Shown here piece after piece: positions 46,741 to 58,203 of a stretch of 64,000 bases of DNA (within the stretch, counting starts at the first letter, position 1; each line of letters starts with the position of its first letter). The position numbers and the translations under genes were made by a program. Below the pieces are notes generated by a model. That model was not told where the DNA came from. It saw nothing but the letters and a program-made list of their open reading frames with translations, and made no database searches. Source of the stretch: CBDCNH01 sp965219015 (GTDB taxonomy: Bacteria; Pseudomonadota; Alphaproteobacteria; Rhodobacterales; Rhodobacteraceae); NCBI GenBank assembly GCA_965219015.1, contig CBDCNH010000011.1:682001-746000 (forward strand), written 5' to 3'.

Positions 46741-47871
46741 ATGGCGCTTCCGACCGGCAAGCAGGCACGCTACTGGGGCATCGTCGCGGCGGTGTTCTTC
46801 CTGCTGCTGTGGACGCTCGGGAGCGTGCTCGCGCCGTTCATCATCGGCGGCGCGGTCGCCTACGTGCTCGACCCGGTCGCCGACCGGCTCGAGCGGCTGG
46901 GGCTCAGCCGGACCGCCGCGACGGCGGTGATCGCGGTCGTGGCGGTCCTCCTCTTCGCCGCGGCGCTCCTCTATCTCGTGCCGCTGCTGGTCAAGCAGAC
47001 GACGGCGCTCATCGACAGCGCGCCCGCGCTCTTCAACCAGCTCCAGAATTTCCTGCAGGACCGCTTCCCGAAGCTGATGGACGAGACCTCGCCGCTGCGC
47101 TCCTCGCTCGCGGCCCTCGGCGACACCATCCAGCAGCGCGGCGGCCAGCTTCTGCGCGGGCTCCTCACGACCGCCTCGTCGGTCATCAACGTGGTGATCC
47201 TCCTCGTCGTCGTGCCGGTGGTGGCGATCTATCTCCTCCTCGACTGGGACAACATGATCGCCCGGCTCGATGCGCTGCTGCCGCGCGACCACCGCCACAC
47301 GATCCGCGCGATCATGCGCGACATCGACCACACGCTCGCGGGCTTCATCCGCGGCCAGGGCACGGTCTGCCTGATCCTCGGCACCTACTACGCGGCCGCC
47401 CTCGTGCTCGTCGGGCTCCAGTTCGGGCTCGTCGTCGGCGCGCTGGCGGGCTTCCTCACCTTCATCCCCTACGTCGGCGCGGTGATCGGCGCGGTGCTCT
47501 CGATCGGGCTCGCGCTCTTCCAGTTCTGGGGCGAGTGGTGGACGATCGTGCTCGTCGCGGTGATCTTCCAGGCGGGGCAGCTCATCGAGGGCAACGTGCT
47601 GACGCCGAAGCTCGTGGGCTCGTCGGTCGGGCTGCACCCGGTGTGGCTCCTCTTCGCGCTTTCGGCGTTCGGGACCGTGTTCGGCTTCGTCGGGCTCCTC
47701 GTCGCGGTGCCGGTCGCGGCGATCATCGGCGTGCTCGCGCGGTTCGGCATCGACCGCTACCTCGACAGCCCGCTCTACAGTGGCAAGACGGCGCCGACGG
47801 CGCTCTCCACGCCGCCCGGCGCGCGCCCCAACCCGCCCGCGGACCGGGTGATCCTGCCCGAAGATTTCTGA
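46741..47871 (+). CDS. AI-2E/PerM-family transporter
   Basis: A 376-residue membrane protein of the AI-2E exporter (PerM/TqsA) family, with about eight helices. LGSVLAPFIIGGAVAYVLDPVADRLERLGL is the usual opening, and FLTFIPYVGAVIGA with GNVLTPKLVGSSVGLHPVWL is the conserved C-terminal core. The cargo in alphaproteobacteria is not known, and some relatives are sodium/proton antiporters. ATG 46741 is used; an upstream ATG at 46690 is in frame. It precedes hdaA by five bases, a conserved pairing. Confidence 0.88.
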   Translation: MALPTGKQARYWGIVAAVFFLLLWTLGSVLAPFIIGGAVAYVLDPVADRLERLGLSRTAATAVIAVVAVLLFAAALLYLVPLLVKQTTALIDSAPALFNQLQNFLQDRFPKLMDETSPLRSSLAALGDTIQQRGGQLLRGLLTTASSVINVVILLVVVPVVAIYLLLDWDNMIARLDALLPRDHRHTIRAIMRDIDHTLAGFIRGQGTVCLILGTYYAAALVLVGLQFGLVVGALAGFLTFIPYVGAVIGAVLSIGLALFQFWGEWWTIVLVAVIFQAGQLIEGNVLTPKLVGSSVGLHPVWLLFALSAFGTVFGFVGLLVAVPVAAIIGVLARFGIDRYLDSPLYSGKTAPTALSTPPGARPNPPADRVILPEDF

Positions 47872-47876
47872 CGCAC

Positions 47877-48551
47877 ATGCAGCTCGCGTTCGATCTGCCG
47901 GTCCGCGCCGCGCAAGGTCGTGCGGATTTCCTCGTGGCGCCGTCGAACGCGGTGGCCGTCGCGGCGCTCGACGCGGCGTTCCCCGTCGCGGGCCGGATGG
48001 CGCTCGCGGGGCCCGAGGGCGCCGGCAAGACGCACCTCGCGGCGATCTGGGCCGCCGAGACCGGCGCGCGCCTGGCTTTCGGACCGAACCTCGCCGGCAC
48101 CGAACCCCGGGCGCTGATCGCGCCGGCGCTCGTCCTCGACGGCGCCGACGCCATCGCGGGCGAGCCCGAGGCCGAGACCCGGGCGTTCCACCTGCTCAAC
48201 CTCATGGCCGACGCCGGCGGCCGGCTCCTCCTTGTCGCGCGCGAGCCCCCCGCGCGCTGGCCGGTCCGGCTCCCGGACCTCGCGAGCCGGCTCGCGGCCA
48301 CCCCGGTGGCGACGCTCGGCGCGCCCGACGAGCGGCTGCTGGCGGGGCTCCTCGTGAAGCTCTTCGCGGACCGCCAGCTCGCCGTGACCCCTGCCCTCGT
48401 CAGCTGGCTCGCCGCGCGCATCGACCGGTCCTGCGCCGCGGCCTTCGAGGCCGTCGCGGTCCTCGATGCGGCCGCGCTCGCGCACGCGCGCCCCGTGACG
48501 CGCGCGCTCGCCGCCGAGGTGCTGGACTTTCCCGCCCTGCCTCGCCGATGA
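47877..48551 (+). CDS. hdaA: DnaA-related regulator HdaA
   Basis: HdaA works with the DNA sliding clamp to promote hydrolysis of DnaA-ATP and so limits replication initiation. The 224-residue protein opens with the clamp-binding pattern QLAFDLP (residues 2-8). A DnaA-like AAA+ domain follows with P-loop GPEGAGKTH (residues 45-53) and ALVLDGAD as Walker B. The DNA-binding domain IV of DnaA is absent. It lies between the PerM-type gene and ppk, as in many relatives. Confidence 0.9.
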   Translation: MQLAFDLPVRAAQGRADFLVAPSNAVAVAALDAAFPVAGRMALAGPEGAGKTHLAAIWAAETGARLAFGPNLAGTEPRALIAPALVLDGADAIAGEPEAETRAFHLLNLMADAGGRLLLVAREPPARWPVRLPDLASRLAATPVATLGAPDERLLAGLLVKLFADRQLAVTPALVSWLAARIDRSCAAAFEAVAVLDAAALAHARPVTRALAAEVLDFPALPRR

Positions 48552-48592
48552 TCCGTCGTTCTCCCGTTACCGAAAGCCTAGACGATCCCCGC

Positions 48593-50764
<2,172 letters not shown>

Positions 50765-50768
50765 GCTT

Positions 50769-51494
50769 TCAAGCGAGCAGCCAGACCGCCCAGATGCCTG
50801 CCGCCAGCGCCGGTCCGAAGGGGATGGCGCGACGGCCCTCGTGGCGGCCGCGCAGGACGAGGGCGAGCGCCAGGCCCGCGAGGCAGGCCGCGAGGAGCAC
50901 CGTCGGCAGGGCCGCCCAGCCGAGCCAGGCGCCCGCCGCGCCGAAGAGCTTGGCGTCGCCGAGCCCGAGCCCGTCATAGCCGCGCCATGCCCGGAAGAGC
51001 GCTGCGATGCCGGCAAGCCCGCCCCAGCCGACGCCCGCGCCGATCGCATGGTCGAGAAGCGGCCCCGTGACGCCCGTCGCCGCGAGCCCGAGGCCCGCGA
51101 GGAGCAGCGGCAGCGTCAGCGCGTCGGGGAGCGTCCAGGTCCGCAGATCGATCAGCGCCAGCACGAGGAGCGTCCATCCGAGCACGCAGGAGGCCCACAG
51201 CGCCGCGCCCTGCGCTCCCGCGACGAGCGACATCGCCGGCACGGCGAAGGCCGCGAGCTCGGTCAGCGGCAGCGAGACCGGGACCGGCGTGCCGCAGCAC
51301 CGCGCCCGGCCGCGCAACGCCAGCCAGGACACCACGGGGATCAGCTCGATGGGCGAGAGCACGCGCCCGCAGCCGTTGCAATGCGACCGCCCCGCGACGA
51401 AGCCCTCGCCGCGAGCATACCGCTCGGCCACGAGGGCGACGAGGCTGCCGACGAAGGGCCCCACGGCGAGCGCGGCGAAGGTCGCGGGCGTCAC
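50769..51494 (-). CDS. Type IV prepilin peptidase
   Basis: A 241-residue inner-membrane aspartic protease of the A24 family. It has the N-terminal cytoplasmic CNGCGRVLSPIELIPVVSW with a cysteine cluster (CxxC then CC) used for N-methylation domains, and the two catalytic aspartates in LALIDLRTWTLPD and GLGLGDAKLFGA. It cuts leader peptides of pilins or type II secretion pseudopilins. No pilus genes are near. The start is GTG. It is convergent with ppk, four bases apart. Confidence 0.88.
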   Translation of the reverse strand: MTPATFAALAVGPFVGSLVALVAERYARGEGFVAGRSHCNGCGRVLSPIELIPVVSWLALRGRARCCGTPVPVSLPLTELAAFAVPAMSLVAGAQGAALWASCVLGWTLLVLALIDLRTWTLPDALTLPLLLAGLGLAATGVTGPLLDHAIGAGVGWGGLAGIAALFRAWRGYDGLGLGDAKLFGAAGAWLGWAALPTVLLAACLAGLALALVLRGRHEGRRAIPFGPALAAGIWAVWLLA

Positions 51495-51643
51495 GCCGTG
51501 CCCCCTGCAGAAGGCGACATGATCGGCGCAGGTACGGAAGCCATGCCCTCTCCGGCGCGAAGGGAGGCCAGACGATTCACGGCTTCCAACGCGCGAGTTT
51601 GTGTACTCTCTTTTTCGGGAATCACTACAATCCTGGGGAGAAC

Positions 51644-52327
51644 ATGAAAAGCACCGTCATCCTTCTTGCCGGCCTCTCGGCGCTTGCGGGCCCTGCCGCC
51701 GCCGCGACCGTCGCAAGCGTCACCGCCTCCTACACCGTCACGCTCGACGGCGCACTGCCGGACACCGTCACCTTCGAGCCGTTCCAGGCGGCCGACGATG
51801 CGGCCCACGACGAAACCGGCACCGGCAGCGCCACGGCCGAGACGACCATCCTGCCGGGCGAACTCGCCGCCACGGCGACGGCCACGGCCTCGGCACCCGG
51901 CAAGGGCTTCGGCAGCGCGAGCGCCACCGCCAACACCGACCTCTTCGGGCTTCTCTTCAACAACGGACCAAGCGAGGTCACGCTCGGCTTCACCTTCGCC
52001 TACAGCTATGTCGCGCGCTTCGCGACCGAAGATCTCGCCGGCGACGACGGTGCGGCGACGCTGTTCCTCGCCCTCGTCGCCGGCGACGACCCGGTCTTCG
52101 AGCAATCGCTCGTCCTGAACGCGCTGCGCCCCGGCGAGACGTCCGACAGCGGCGGCTTCTCGTTCCGCCTCGTGCTGCCCGCCGGCACCGGTTCGGACCT
52201 TGAAGGCATGATCGGCCTCGGCGCCGTCGCGACCGCGGAGACGGCGCTCCCGATACCGCTCCCGGCGGCGGGCGGCCTTCTCCTTGGCGCGCTCGGCCTT
52301 CTTGCGGCACGGCGCCGGCCGAGCTGA
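51644..52327 (+). CDS. Secreted protein with IPLPA C-terminal sorting signal (2)
   Basis: A 227-residue protein with a signal peptide (about residues 1-20, ending AAAA). The end IPLPAAGGLLLGALGLLAARRR has the exosortase-substrate plan. The middle is rich in alanine, threonine and beta-forming residues, with no named domain. GGGGAG lies before the ATG. It stands between prepilin peptidase and ppx. Together with the protein at 43368 it implies an exosortase system elsewhere in the genome. Confidence 0.82.
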   Translation: MKSTVILLAGLSALAGPAAAATVASVTASYTVTLDGALPDTVTFEPFQAADDAAHDETGTGSATAETTILPGELAATATATASAPGKGFGSASATANTDLFGLLFNNGPSEVTLGFTFAYSYVARFATEDLAGDDGAATLFLALVAGDDPVFEQSLVLNALRPGETSDSGGFSFRLVLPAGTGSDLEGMIGLGAVATAETALPIPLPAAGGLLLGALGLLAARRRPS

Positions 52328-52337
52328 CCCGACCTCG

Positions 52338-52361
52338 GCGACCGCGTCCCGACGCGGTCGC
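52338..52361 (+). terminator. Stem-loop after the IPLPA-signal gene
   Basis: A perfect inverted repeat GCGACCGCGTC / GACGCGGTCGC (52338-52348, 52351-52361) separated by CC, 10 bases past the stop. There is no T run, so termination strength is uncertain. Confidence 0.6.
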
Positions 52362-52425
52362 GCCTTGGGCGAACTTCCGCTGCGCCGTTCACCATCGTTG
52401 ACGGCCCGGCGCGGGGACGGCAATC

Positions 52426-53997
52426 ATGCCCGCGATGGCCGACGACCTGACCGATCAAGCCGATACGCTCGCAAGCGCCGTGCCCGGCCTCTTCGGCCGG
52501 GCTCTCTTCGATGACCCTGACGCGCGCGCGCTCGCCCGCGTCGGCGTGGTCGACGTCGGCTCGAACTCGGTGCGCCTCGTCGTCTTCGACGGAGCCGCGC
52601 GCTCGCCTGCGTATTTCTACAACGAGAAGGTCATGTGCGGCCTCGGCCAGGGCTTCGCCGCAACCGGCCGGCTCAATCCGAAGGGCCGGACGCGCGCGCT
52701 CGCCGCCCTGGCCCGTTTCGCGCTCCTCGCCGAGGGCATGGACCTGCCGCCCCTCACCTGCGTCGCCACCGCGGCCGTCCGCGAGGCGGCCGATGGCCCG
52801 GAGTTCCGCGACCTCGTCGAGCGCGAGACCGGGCTCAAGCTCTGGGTGATCGATGGCCGCGAGGAGGCGCGGCTCTCGGCGCAGGGCGTGCTCCTCGGCT
52901 GGCCGGGCGCCGAGGGCATCGTGTCGGACATCGGCGGATCGTCGATGGAGCTCGCCGTGATCGGCGAGGGCCGCGTCGGCACACGCGTCACCTCGCCGCT
53001 CGGGCCGTTCCGGCTGCAGCAGCTCACCGGCGGCAAGTCGGCGCTCCGGACGCACATCGACGGCATCCTCGCCGAGCGCCGCGCCGAGATCGGCACCGAC
53101 CGCAAGCGCATCTACCTCGTCGGCGGCTCCTGGCGGGCCATCGCGCGGCTCGACATGGAGCGCCGCGGCTACCCGCTGACGGTCCTCCACGAGTACCGCA
53201 TGACGCCCGACTCCGCCCTCGACACCGTGGAGTGGATTGCCGCCAACGACCCCGCCGCGCTGCGCCAGCGCACCGGCACCTCGTCGGACCGGATGGACCT
53301 CGTGCCGCTCGCGTCCGAGGTGCTGCGCGGGCTCGTCAAGGTGTTCCGCCCGCGCGAGATCGACGTGTCGTCCTACGGCATCCGCGAGGGGTTGCTCTAC
53401 GAGCAGATGCCGGAGCGGCTGCGGCTCCGCGATCCGCTGATCGAGGCCTGCCGCTACGCCGAGGCGACCTCCGCGCGGGTACCGGGCTTCGGCGCGCGGC
53501 TCTACGAGTTCCTGCTGCCGCTCTACGAGACCGCCCCGCCCGACCGGCTGCGCCTGATCCTCGCCGCGTGCCTCCTCCACGACGTGACCTGGCGCGCGCA
53601 CCCCGACTACCGCGCCGAGGCCTGCTTCGACAACGCGACGCGCGCCAACCTCGGCGGCCTCGACCACGGCGGCCGCGTGTTCCTCGGGCTGGCGCTGCTG
53701 CACCGGTACAAGAACAGCCGCGCGGGCTCCCGGCTCGAGCCCCTCTTCGCGCTCCTGACCGAAGCCGAGATCGCCGACGCCGAGGCGCTCGGAAAGGCGA
53801 TGCGCTTCGGCGCGATGTTCGCCGTCGAAGCGCCGGAACAGGCCGGCACGCTGCGCCTCACCCCCAAGAAGAAGCTGCTCGAGCTGGTGCTCACGCCGCG
53901 AACGCAGGCGCTCTACGGCGAGGTCGCCGCCGCCCGCTTCGCCTCGCTCGGCGCCGCCCTCAAGGTCACGACCGAGGTGCGCGTGGGAAAGGCTTAG
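52426..53997 (+). CDS. ppx: Exopolyphosphatase (Ppx/GppA family)
   Basis: Ppx removes terminal phosphates from polyphosphate and may act on pppGpp. The 523-residue protein has the ASKHA phosphate motifs VVDVGSNSVRLVVFDG (about residue 41) and IVSDIGGSSMELAVI, and a C-terminal HD-like helical region containing LLHDVTWRAHPD. ATG 52426 or 52435 could start it. The separation from ppk by a prepilin peptidase and a sorting-signal gene breaks the usual ppk-ppx pair. Confidence 0.93.
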   Translation: MPAMADDLTDQADTLASAVPGLFGRALFDDPDARALARVGVVDVGSNSVRLVVFDGAARSPAYFYNEKVMCGLGQGFAATGRLNPKGRTRALAALARFALLAEGMDLPPLTCVATAAVREAADGPEFRDLVERETGLKLWVIDGREEARLSAQGVLLGWPGAEGIVSDIGGSSMELAVIGEGRVGTRVTSPLGPFRLQQLTGGKSALRTHIDGILAERRAEIGTDRKRIYLVGGSWRAIARLDMERRGYPLTVLHEYRMTPDSALDTVEWIAANDPAALRQRTGTSSDRMDLVPLASEVLRGLVKVFRPREIDVSSYGIREGLLYEQMPERLRLRDPLIEACRYAEATSARVPGFGARLYEFLLPLYETAPPDRLRLILAACLLHDVTWRAHPDYRAEACFDNATRANLGGLDHGGRVFLGLALLHRYKNSRAGSRLEPLFALLTEAEIADAEALGKAMRFGAMFAVEAPEQAGTLRLTPKKKLLELVLTPRTQALYGEVAAARFASLGAALKVTTEVRVGKA

Positions 53998-54137
53998 ACG
54001 CTCGCCCGACGTGGCCTCGGGAGACCACGCGGTCCGGGGCGCGCCGCTGCTGCCGAATGAACGCAACGGCTCGATGCCTACGATCTCGCGCGCCGTCGAC
54101 CGGTCGGTGGTGCCGGGCGCGCCTCGTGCGCGGACGA

Positions 54138-54488
54138 TTAGATGTTCGTCGGCCCCGTCTCGGTGTCCGTGTCGGGCAGCGCGTCGGGAGTGGGCACGTC
54201 GGGCGGCGGGACCGTCCTCGGCACCTTGCGGCGGATCAGGATGTCGCCGTTCGGCTGCACCTCGGGGGCCTCGTAGGCGCTGGCGTCGTCGATGAGGGTG
54301 CCGAGGTCGTCCTTCAGGCCCTGCAGCGCGGGGCCCGCCTTCTCCTTCAGCCCTTCCAGGATCTGCGCGGTGCCCTCGCGCAGCTTGTCGAGGCCCTGCC
54401 CGAGGTTCGATTGCGGAGCCTCTTGCGCGAGCGCGGGCGTGGCCAGGACGGCAAGGACGGCGGCAAGGATGGCGGCGGTTCTGAGCAT
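54138..54488 (-). CDS. Small secreted helical protein
   Basis: A 116-residue protein with a signal peptide (about residues 1-21, ending ALAQ). The mature part begins with an amphipathic helix (GLDKLREGTAQILEGLKEKA) and ends in a proline-rich tail with GDILIRRKVP. Homologues in Rhodobacterales are often labelled AAA+ ATPase, but no ATPase motif is present, so I give no function. GGAG precedes the ATG. It follows the TerB/J-domain gene on the same strand. Confidence 0.7.
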   Translation of the reverse strand: MLRTAAILAAVLAVLATPALAQEAPQSNLGQGLDKLREGTAQILEGLKEKAGPALQGLKDDLGTLIDDASAYEAPEVQPNGDILIRRKVPRTVPPPDVPTPDALPDTDTETGPTNI

Positions 54489-54535
54489 GGCGGGTCTCCT
54501 CGCCGGATCAACGGGCGGGTCGCGGCGGCGGTTCC

Positions 54536-55213
54536 TCATGCCGACGACCGGATCGTCTCCCAGGCTGCGTTGACGGCCGCGAGGTGGGTCTCGGCGACGC
54601 GCACGGCTTCGGGCGGCACGCCGCGCGCGATCATGCCGTCGGGGTGGCTCGCGCGCACGGCGCGGCGCCAGGCGGCGCGCGCCTCGGCCAGCGGCGCGCC
54701 GGGGGCGAGGCCGAGCACGGCCCAGGGGTCGGGCGCGCTGCCCGGCGCGTGCCGCACGCGGATCGACGCAAAGGCCGCGTCGCTCATCCCGAAGGTTTTT
54801 GCGACCCGGCGCAGGAAGTCCTCCTCCTCGGGATCGAAGCGTCCGTCCGCGACGGCGATGTGAAAGAGCCCCTCGAGCAAGTCGGTGAGCACGCCGGTGT
54901 TGCCCGCGAAGAGCCGCGCGATGCGGCGCGCGTAGTCCTCGTACCCAACCACGTCCTGCCGCGCGAGGTTGAACACCCGCGCCGCGTGCGCCTCCTCGCC
55001 GGGCGGTATGGTGAAGATCTCGCGGAACGCCGCCACCTCGTCGCGCGTCACCCGGCCGTCGGCCTTGGCCATCTTGGCGCCGAGCGCAATGACGGCGATG
55101 GCGAACCCCACGGTGCGCTCGGGAGGCGTGCGGAGCCGGTCGAAGAGATGCCCGAGACCCTCGCCGGACGCGAGGGCGGCCAGCGTGTCGGTGATGCGCG
55201 TCCAGATCGACAT
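54536..55213 (-). CDS. DjlA-like protein: TerB domain plus C-terminal J domain
   Basis: A 225-residue protein. Residues 30-150 form a TerB-type helical domain (AKMAKADGRVTRDEVAAFRE and HIAVADGRFDPEEEDFLRRV). Residues 160-222 form a J domain with HPD in ASHPDGM. This matches the soluble part of DjlA without its membrane helix. It should recruit DnaK. ATG 55213 is used; an ATG three codons earlier is possible. It is a second TerB-domain gene in the window besides 23816. Confidence 0.85.
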   Translation of the reverse strand: MSIWTRITDTLAALASGEGLGHLFDRLRTPPERTVGFAIAVIALGAKMAKADGRVTRDEVAAFREIFTIPPGEEAHAARVFNLARQDVVGYEDYARRIARLFAGNTGVLTDLLEGLFHIAVADGRFDPEEEDFLRRVAKTFGMSDAAFASIRVRHAPGSAPDPWAVLGLAPGAPLAEARAAWRRAVRASHPDGMIARGVPPEAVRVAETHLAAVNAAWETIRSSA

Positions 55214-55344
55214 GGGAGCCATCCTAGCGCGCGGCGGCGTGCCTGTCAGCGCAGCGCAGTGCCGCGGGCCGGTCCTGCTCCGCGTGCGGCGGCAAAGCCT
55301 CCTCCGGGACGTCACGGTGACGGGTGGGGAGCGCCGCGGAGCCG

Positions 55345-55968
55345 TCAGGCCGGTGCCCCGAGCCAGCGCGTGCCGCCAGAGGTGGCGATCCGGGCGGCAA
55401 GGCGCGGCGCCGGACCGGCGGCAATGCGGAGGCGCGGGTCCGTGACGGCGCCGAGCGCGGCTTTCAGCGCCGCGGCGCGCGGGTGGACCAAGACCAGCGT
55501 CTCGAGCCGCGCGCCGGTGTCGGCGAGGCGGGCAGACGGGTGCGGGACGCCGGCGTCCCACGCGATGAGCGCGGGAAAGGTGCCGTCGAAGGGCGCGGGG
55601 TCGCCCTGAGGTGCTGCGATGCGCCAGGAGAGATCGCCGCGCCGCATCGGCACGGGCGGTGCCAGCCCGGTCGGGGCGGTCGCGTGGGAAGCGTCGAGAT
55701 CGGGCACGCGCGCCACCCATGTCGCGAGCCGCGGCGCATCTTGCGGACCGTCGAGCCCGAACCACCGCGGGCGTGCGGGCGGTGCCGCGCCCGGATCGAC
55801 GGCGATCACCTCGAGATAGAGGCCCGGCCCGAGCCCGAGGAGCCGGTTCGCCGTGCCCATGCCCGGATGCCGGCCGCCGGGTGCGAGCGGCACGCCGAGG
55901 TTCGCCTCGACCCATCCGGCGCCCGCGTCGAGGTCGGCTGCCGTGACGACGAGATGATCGAGCGCCAT
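55345..55968 (-). CDS. VOC/glyoxalase-like domain protein
   Basis: A 207-residue protein of the vicinal-oxygen-chelate superfamily, glyoxalase_3 type. DHLVVTAADLDAGAGWVEAN, GTANRLLGLGPGLYLEVIAV and the later PALIAWD are the visible blocks, with His5 and a Glu as likely metal ligands. The substrate is unknown. ATG 55968 overlaps the stop of the upstream gene (ATGA), so the two are translated together. Confidence 0.83.
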   Translation of the reverse strand: MALDHLVVTAADLDAGAGWVEANLGVPLAPGGRHPGMGTANRLLGLGPGLYLEVIAVDPGAAPPARPRWFGLDGPQDAPRLATWVARVPDLDASHATAPTGLAPPVPMRRGDLSWRIAAPQGDPAPFDGTFPALIAWDAGVPHPSARLADTGARLETLVLVHPRAAALKAALGAVTDPRLRIAAGPAPRLAARIATSGGTRWLGAPA

Positions 55969-56831
55969 CACGGAGACGGCCTGGGCGCGGCCCCGTCGTC
56001 CAGCGTCGCCAAGCCCGCCGCGCCGTCGCGAAGCCACGCGAGATCCTCGGCGTAGACCGCGCGCAGCGTCTCGCGGTGCGCCCCCGAAAACGGTTGCCAG
56101 TGCCCCTCGCCGCCACCGATCGCATCCATCGCGGCGGCGGGCGTCAGCCCTCGGTCCTCGAGGACGGCGCGCAGGGCCGCCCGCCCGGGCTCGGCGCCGG
56201 CATGGGCGTCGCGGTCGCGCAGCGGCACCGCCGCCAGCCGCGCGTCGTCGAGCACCGCGAGGTGCGCCTCCGGTTCGCCCCGCACCGCCTCGAAGCGCGT
56301 GACCCGGATCTCGGCCTGCGGCACCGCGGCCGCGACGTCCTCGACGATCCGCTGCCAACGCCGGGGCTGCGTGACGATGCGGTCGAGATGCCCGTCGTCC
56401 GGCAAGCGCGCGCCGTGAGCGAGGCTCATCGCAAGCGCAGACGCCCAGTAGCCCTCGTAACTGCGGATCGTCAGCACGATGCGGAGCGGATGCGCGGCGG
56501 CGAGCGCTGCGATCCGGCATGCGCGCGGCCCTGCCGCCGGATAGAGCGTCGCCTCCGCGAGGTTGCCGCCAAGGCCGCCGAGAAGGCCCGCGTCGCTGAT
56601 CACCAGACGCCGCGTGCCGGACCGGGCGAGAAGCGCCATGCCGATGCGGAGCCGTCCCGCCGCACGCCGGCCGTCGGGGCCAAAGAGGCTCTCCGCCCCG
56701 GCATCCCGCAACCGCTTCGGGCCCCAGACCGCAGCACCCGCCGCCGCCAGACGATCGGCGTTGCGCGCCATGATGTGCGCGAGGGTCGCGGACCCGGTCC
56801 GGTGCGCGCCGAGATGCAGCGTCAGGTCCAA
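55968..56831 (-). CDS. Sulfotransferase-like protein
   Basis: A protein of about 287 residues resembling the sulfotransferase-fold proteins seen in Rhodobacterales. LDLTLHLGAHRTGSATLAHI at the start is the PAPS-loop-like segment, and RIVLTIRSYEGYWASALAMS fits the 3'-phosphate-binding block. The start is uncertain: TTG 56831 gives the family-like N-terminus with GGAGGAG about twelve bases upstream, while a GTG at 56867 would add twelve residues without a ribosome site. Overlap with the VOC gene suggests joint function. Acceptor unknown. Confidence 0.65.
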   Translation of the reverse strand: MDLTLHLGAHRTGSATLAHIMARNADRLAAAGAAVWGPKRLRDAGAESLFGPDGRRAAGRLRIGMALLARSGTRRLVISDAGLLGGLGGNLAEATLYPAAGPRACRIAALAAAHPLRIVLTIRSYEGYWASALAMSLAHGARLPDDGHLDRIVTQPRRWQRIVEDVAAAVPQAEIRVTRFEAVRGEPEAHLAVLDDARLAAVPLRDRDAHAGAEPGRAALRAVLEDRGLTPAAAMDAIGGGEGHWQPFSGAHRETLRAVYAEDLAWLRDGAAGLATLDDGAAPRPSP

Positions 56832-56940
56832 GACGATGCCCGCTCCTCCGGGCCATGCCGCGGGCACGCCGTGCCGGTGCGGCCGCGGGCGCCCCGAGAC
56901 GGCCCTGTGCAATACCGGGCCCGCACCCTATATCCCGGTC

Positions 56941-57417
56941 ATGCGAGGAGTTCTCCTGACCGCCGCCGTGGCCCTGTCCTGCGCGGCCGCTTCGAGCGCG
57001 CAGCAGCTTTCGGTCGCGGAGGCCGGCGTGCCCGAGGTCGCGACCGCCGCGGCCGGGATCCGGGACGCGGACGGCGTCGACCTCGCGAGCTTCATGTGGG
57101 TCGCGCGACCGTTCGTGATCTTCGCCGACACACCCGCCGATCCTGCGTTCGCCGAGCAGGTCCGGAACGTCACCGAACGAATGGACGCGCTCGCCGAGCG
57201 CGACGTCGTGGTCATCACCGACACCGATCCGGCAAACCCGAGCGCCGTTCGCCGCAAGCTCCGGCCGCGCGGCTTCTCGATCGTGCTCATCGACAAGGAT
57301 GGCGGGATCAAGCTGCGAAAGGCGTCGCCCTGGACCGTACGGGAGCTGTCGCAGGCCATCGACAAGACGCCGCTCCGCATCGAGGAAATGCAGCAACAGC
57401 GGCCCGCCGGCCGGTGA
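56941..57417 (+). CDS. DUF4174 secreted protein
   Basis: A 158-residue protein with a signal peptide (about residues 1-20). The DUF4174 domain follows: RPFVIFADTPADPAFAEQV, AERDVVVITDTDP, and GFSIVLIDKDGGIKLRK. This thioredoxin-like layout lacks the catalytic cysteines. The function is unknown. It is divergent from the sulfotransferase-like gene; TATATC lies about ten bases before the ATG and may be part of a promoter. Confidence 0.8.
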   Translation: MRGVLLTAAVALSCAAASSAQQLSVAEAGVPEVATAAAGIRDADGVDLASFMWVARPFVIFADTPADPAFAEQVRNVTERMDALAERDVVVITDTDPANPSAVRRKLRPRGFSIVLIDKDGGIKLRKASPWTVRELSQAIDKTPLRIEEMQQQRPAGR

Positions 57418-57454
57418 CGCCGCCGCGGCTCACCGACGCGGCGGCGACGACCCG

Positions 57455-57697
57455 TCAATAGTAGGTAGGCCGGCGCTTCTTGCACACGCCCGCGTCGTCG
57501 CAGAACACGCCGGCGGCGCCGCCGATGACAGCACCCGTGAGCGCATTGCCTCCGGTCGCGTCCGAGATGACGGCGCCCGCCGCCGCGCCGGCGATGCCGC
57601 GCTGGGTGTCGGAATAGTCGCCGAGCCCCTGGCCCTCGCTGCAGGCCGCAAGCCCGAGCGCCAGCGCTCCGGCGGCGGCGATCCTGACCATTTGCAT
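57455..57697 (-). CDS. Small glycine-zipper lipoprotein
   Basis: An 80-residue lipoprotein. The lipobox LAAC places the lipidated cysteine at about residue 19. A glycine-zipper region (GIAGAAAGAVI...GAVIGGAAGVF) follows, ending in a cysteine-containing CDDAGVCKKR tail. Such proteins insert in or coat membranes, often the outer one. ATG 57697 or the ATG two codons later could start it. It is convergent with the DUF4174 gene, 37 bases apart. Confidence 0.78.
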   Translation of the reverse strand: MQMVRIAAAGALALGLAACSEGQGLGDYSDTQRGIAGAAAGAVISDATGGNALTGAVIGGAAGVFCDDAGVCKKRRPTYY

Positions 57698-57799
57698 GTC
57701 CGTTCTCCTTGCTGGGAAGCAAATCCGATGGCGGATTTTACCGGCATCGGCGGCAAACGAAAGCCGATTCTGCCTGGCTTTCGTACTGCAACCTCGCGA

Positions 57800-58168
57800 T
57801 CACGCCGGCGTCGTGTGCGGATCGTCCGTGAAGACCTCGGGAAAGCTCCTCCGCGCCGCCGCGACGTCGAGCCGCAGCATCGCCTCATAGCTTGCAGGGT
57901 CGAATGGCTCCGCGGCGGGGAGCACCTCGCGCCCGAAGACCCAAGACAGCCGGCCGGCATCGAGATTGCCACGCTCGAAGGGCGCGTCGCCGAAGGCGGC
58001 CCAGAGGGCGGCCACGAAGCCCGCGTCGGCGCGCCGATCGGCGGCCCTGCGGTCGGCGTACCGGGCGCGCTCGACGATCGGCGTGGCGCCGCGATCATTG
58101 GCGCGGCGGATGACGAACTGGAAATCGGTGCCCGGAAGCCGTCCGGGAAAGCCGCGGTGCTTCAGCAT
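57800..58168 (-). CDS. Hypothetical protein, 122 residues
   Basis: A polar 122-residue protein without signal peptide or membrane helix. It contains PGTDFQFVIRRANDRGATPI and a C-terminal YEAMLRLDVAAARRSFPEVF. I recognise no family. The start is supported by AAGGG about eight bases upstream of the ATG. It lies between two small lipoprotein genes on the same strand, 79 bases after the one at 58248. Confidence 0.6.
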   Translation of the reverse strand: MLKHRGFPGRLPGTDFQFVIRRANDRGATPIVERARYADRRAADRRADAGFVAALWAAFGDAPFERGNLDAGRLSWVFGREVLPAAEPFDPASYEAMLRLDVAAARRSFPEVFTDDPHTTPA

Positions 58169-58203
58169 GTCTGGCCCTTGGCGCACAGGCCCGAAATGGA
58201 GAC

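Noticed and set aside
53998..54137. Short inverted repeats after ppx as a terminator
   Set aside because: The best stem is about five base pairs and no T run follows.
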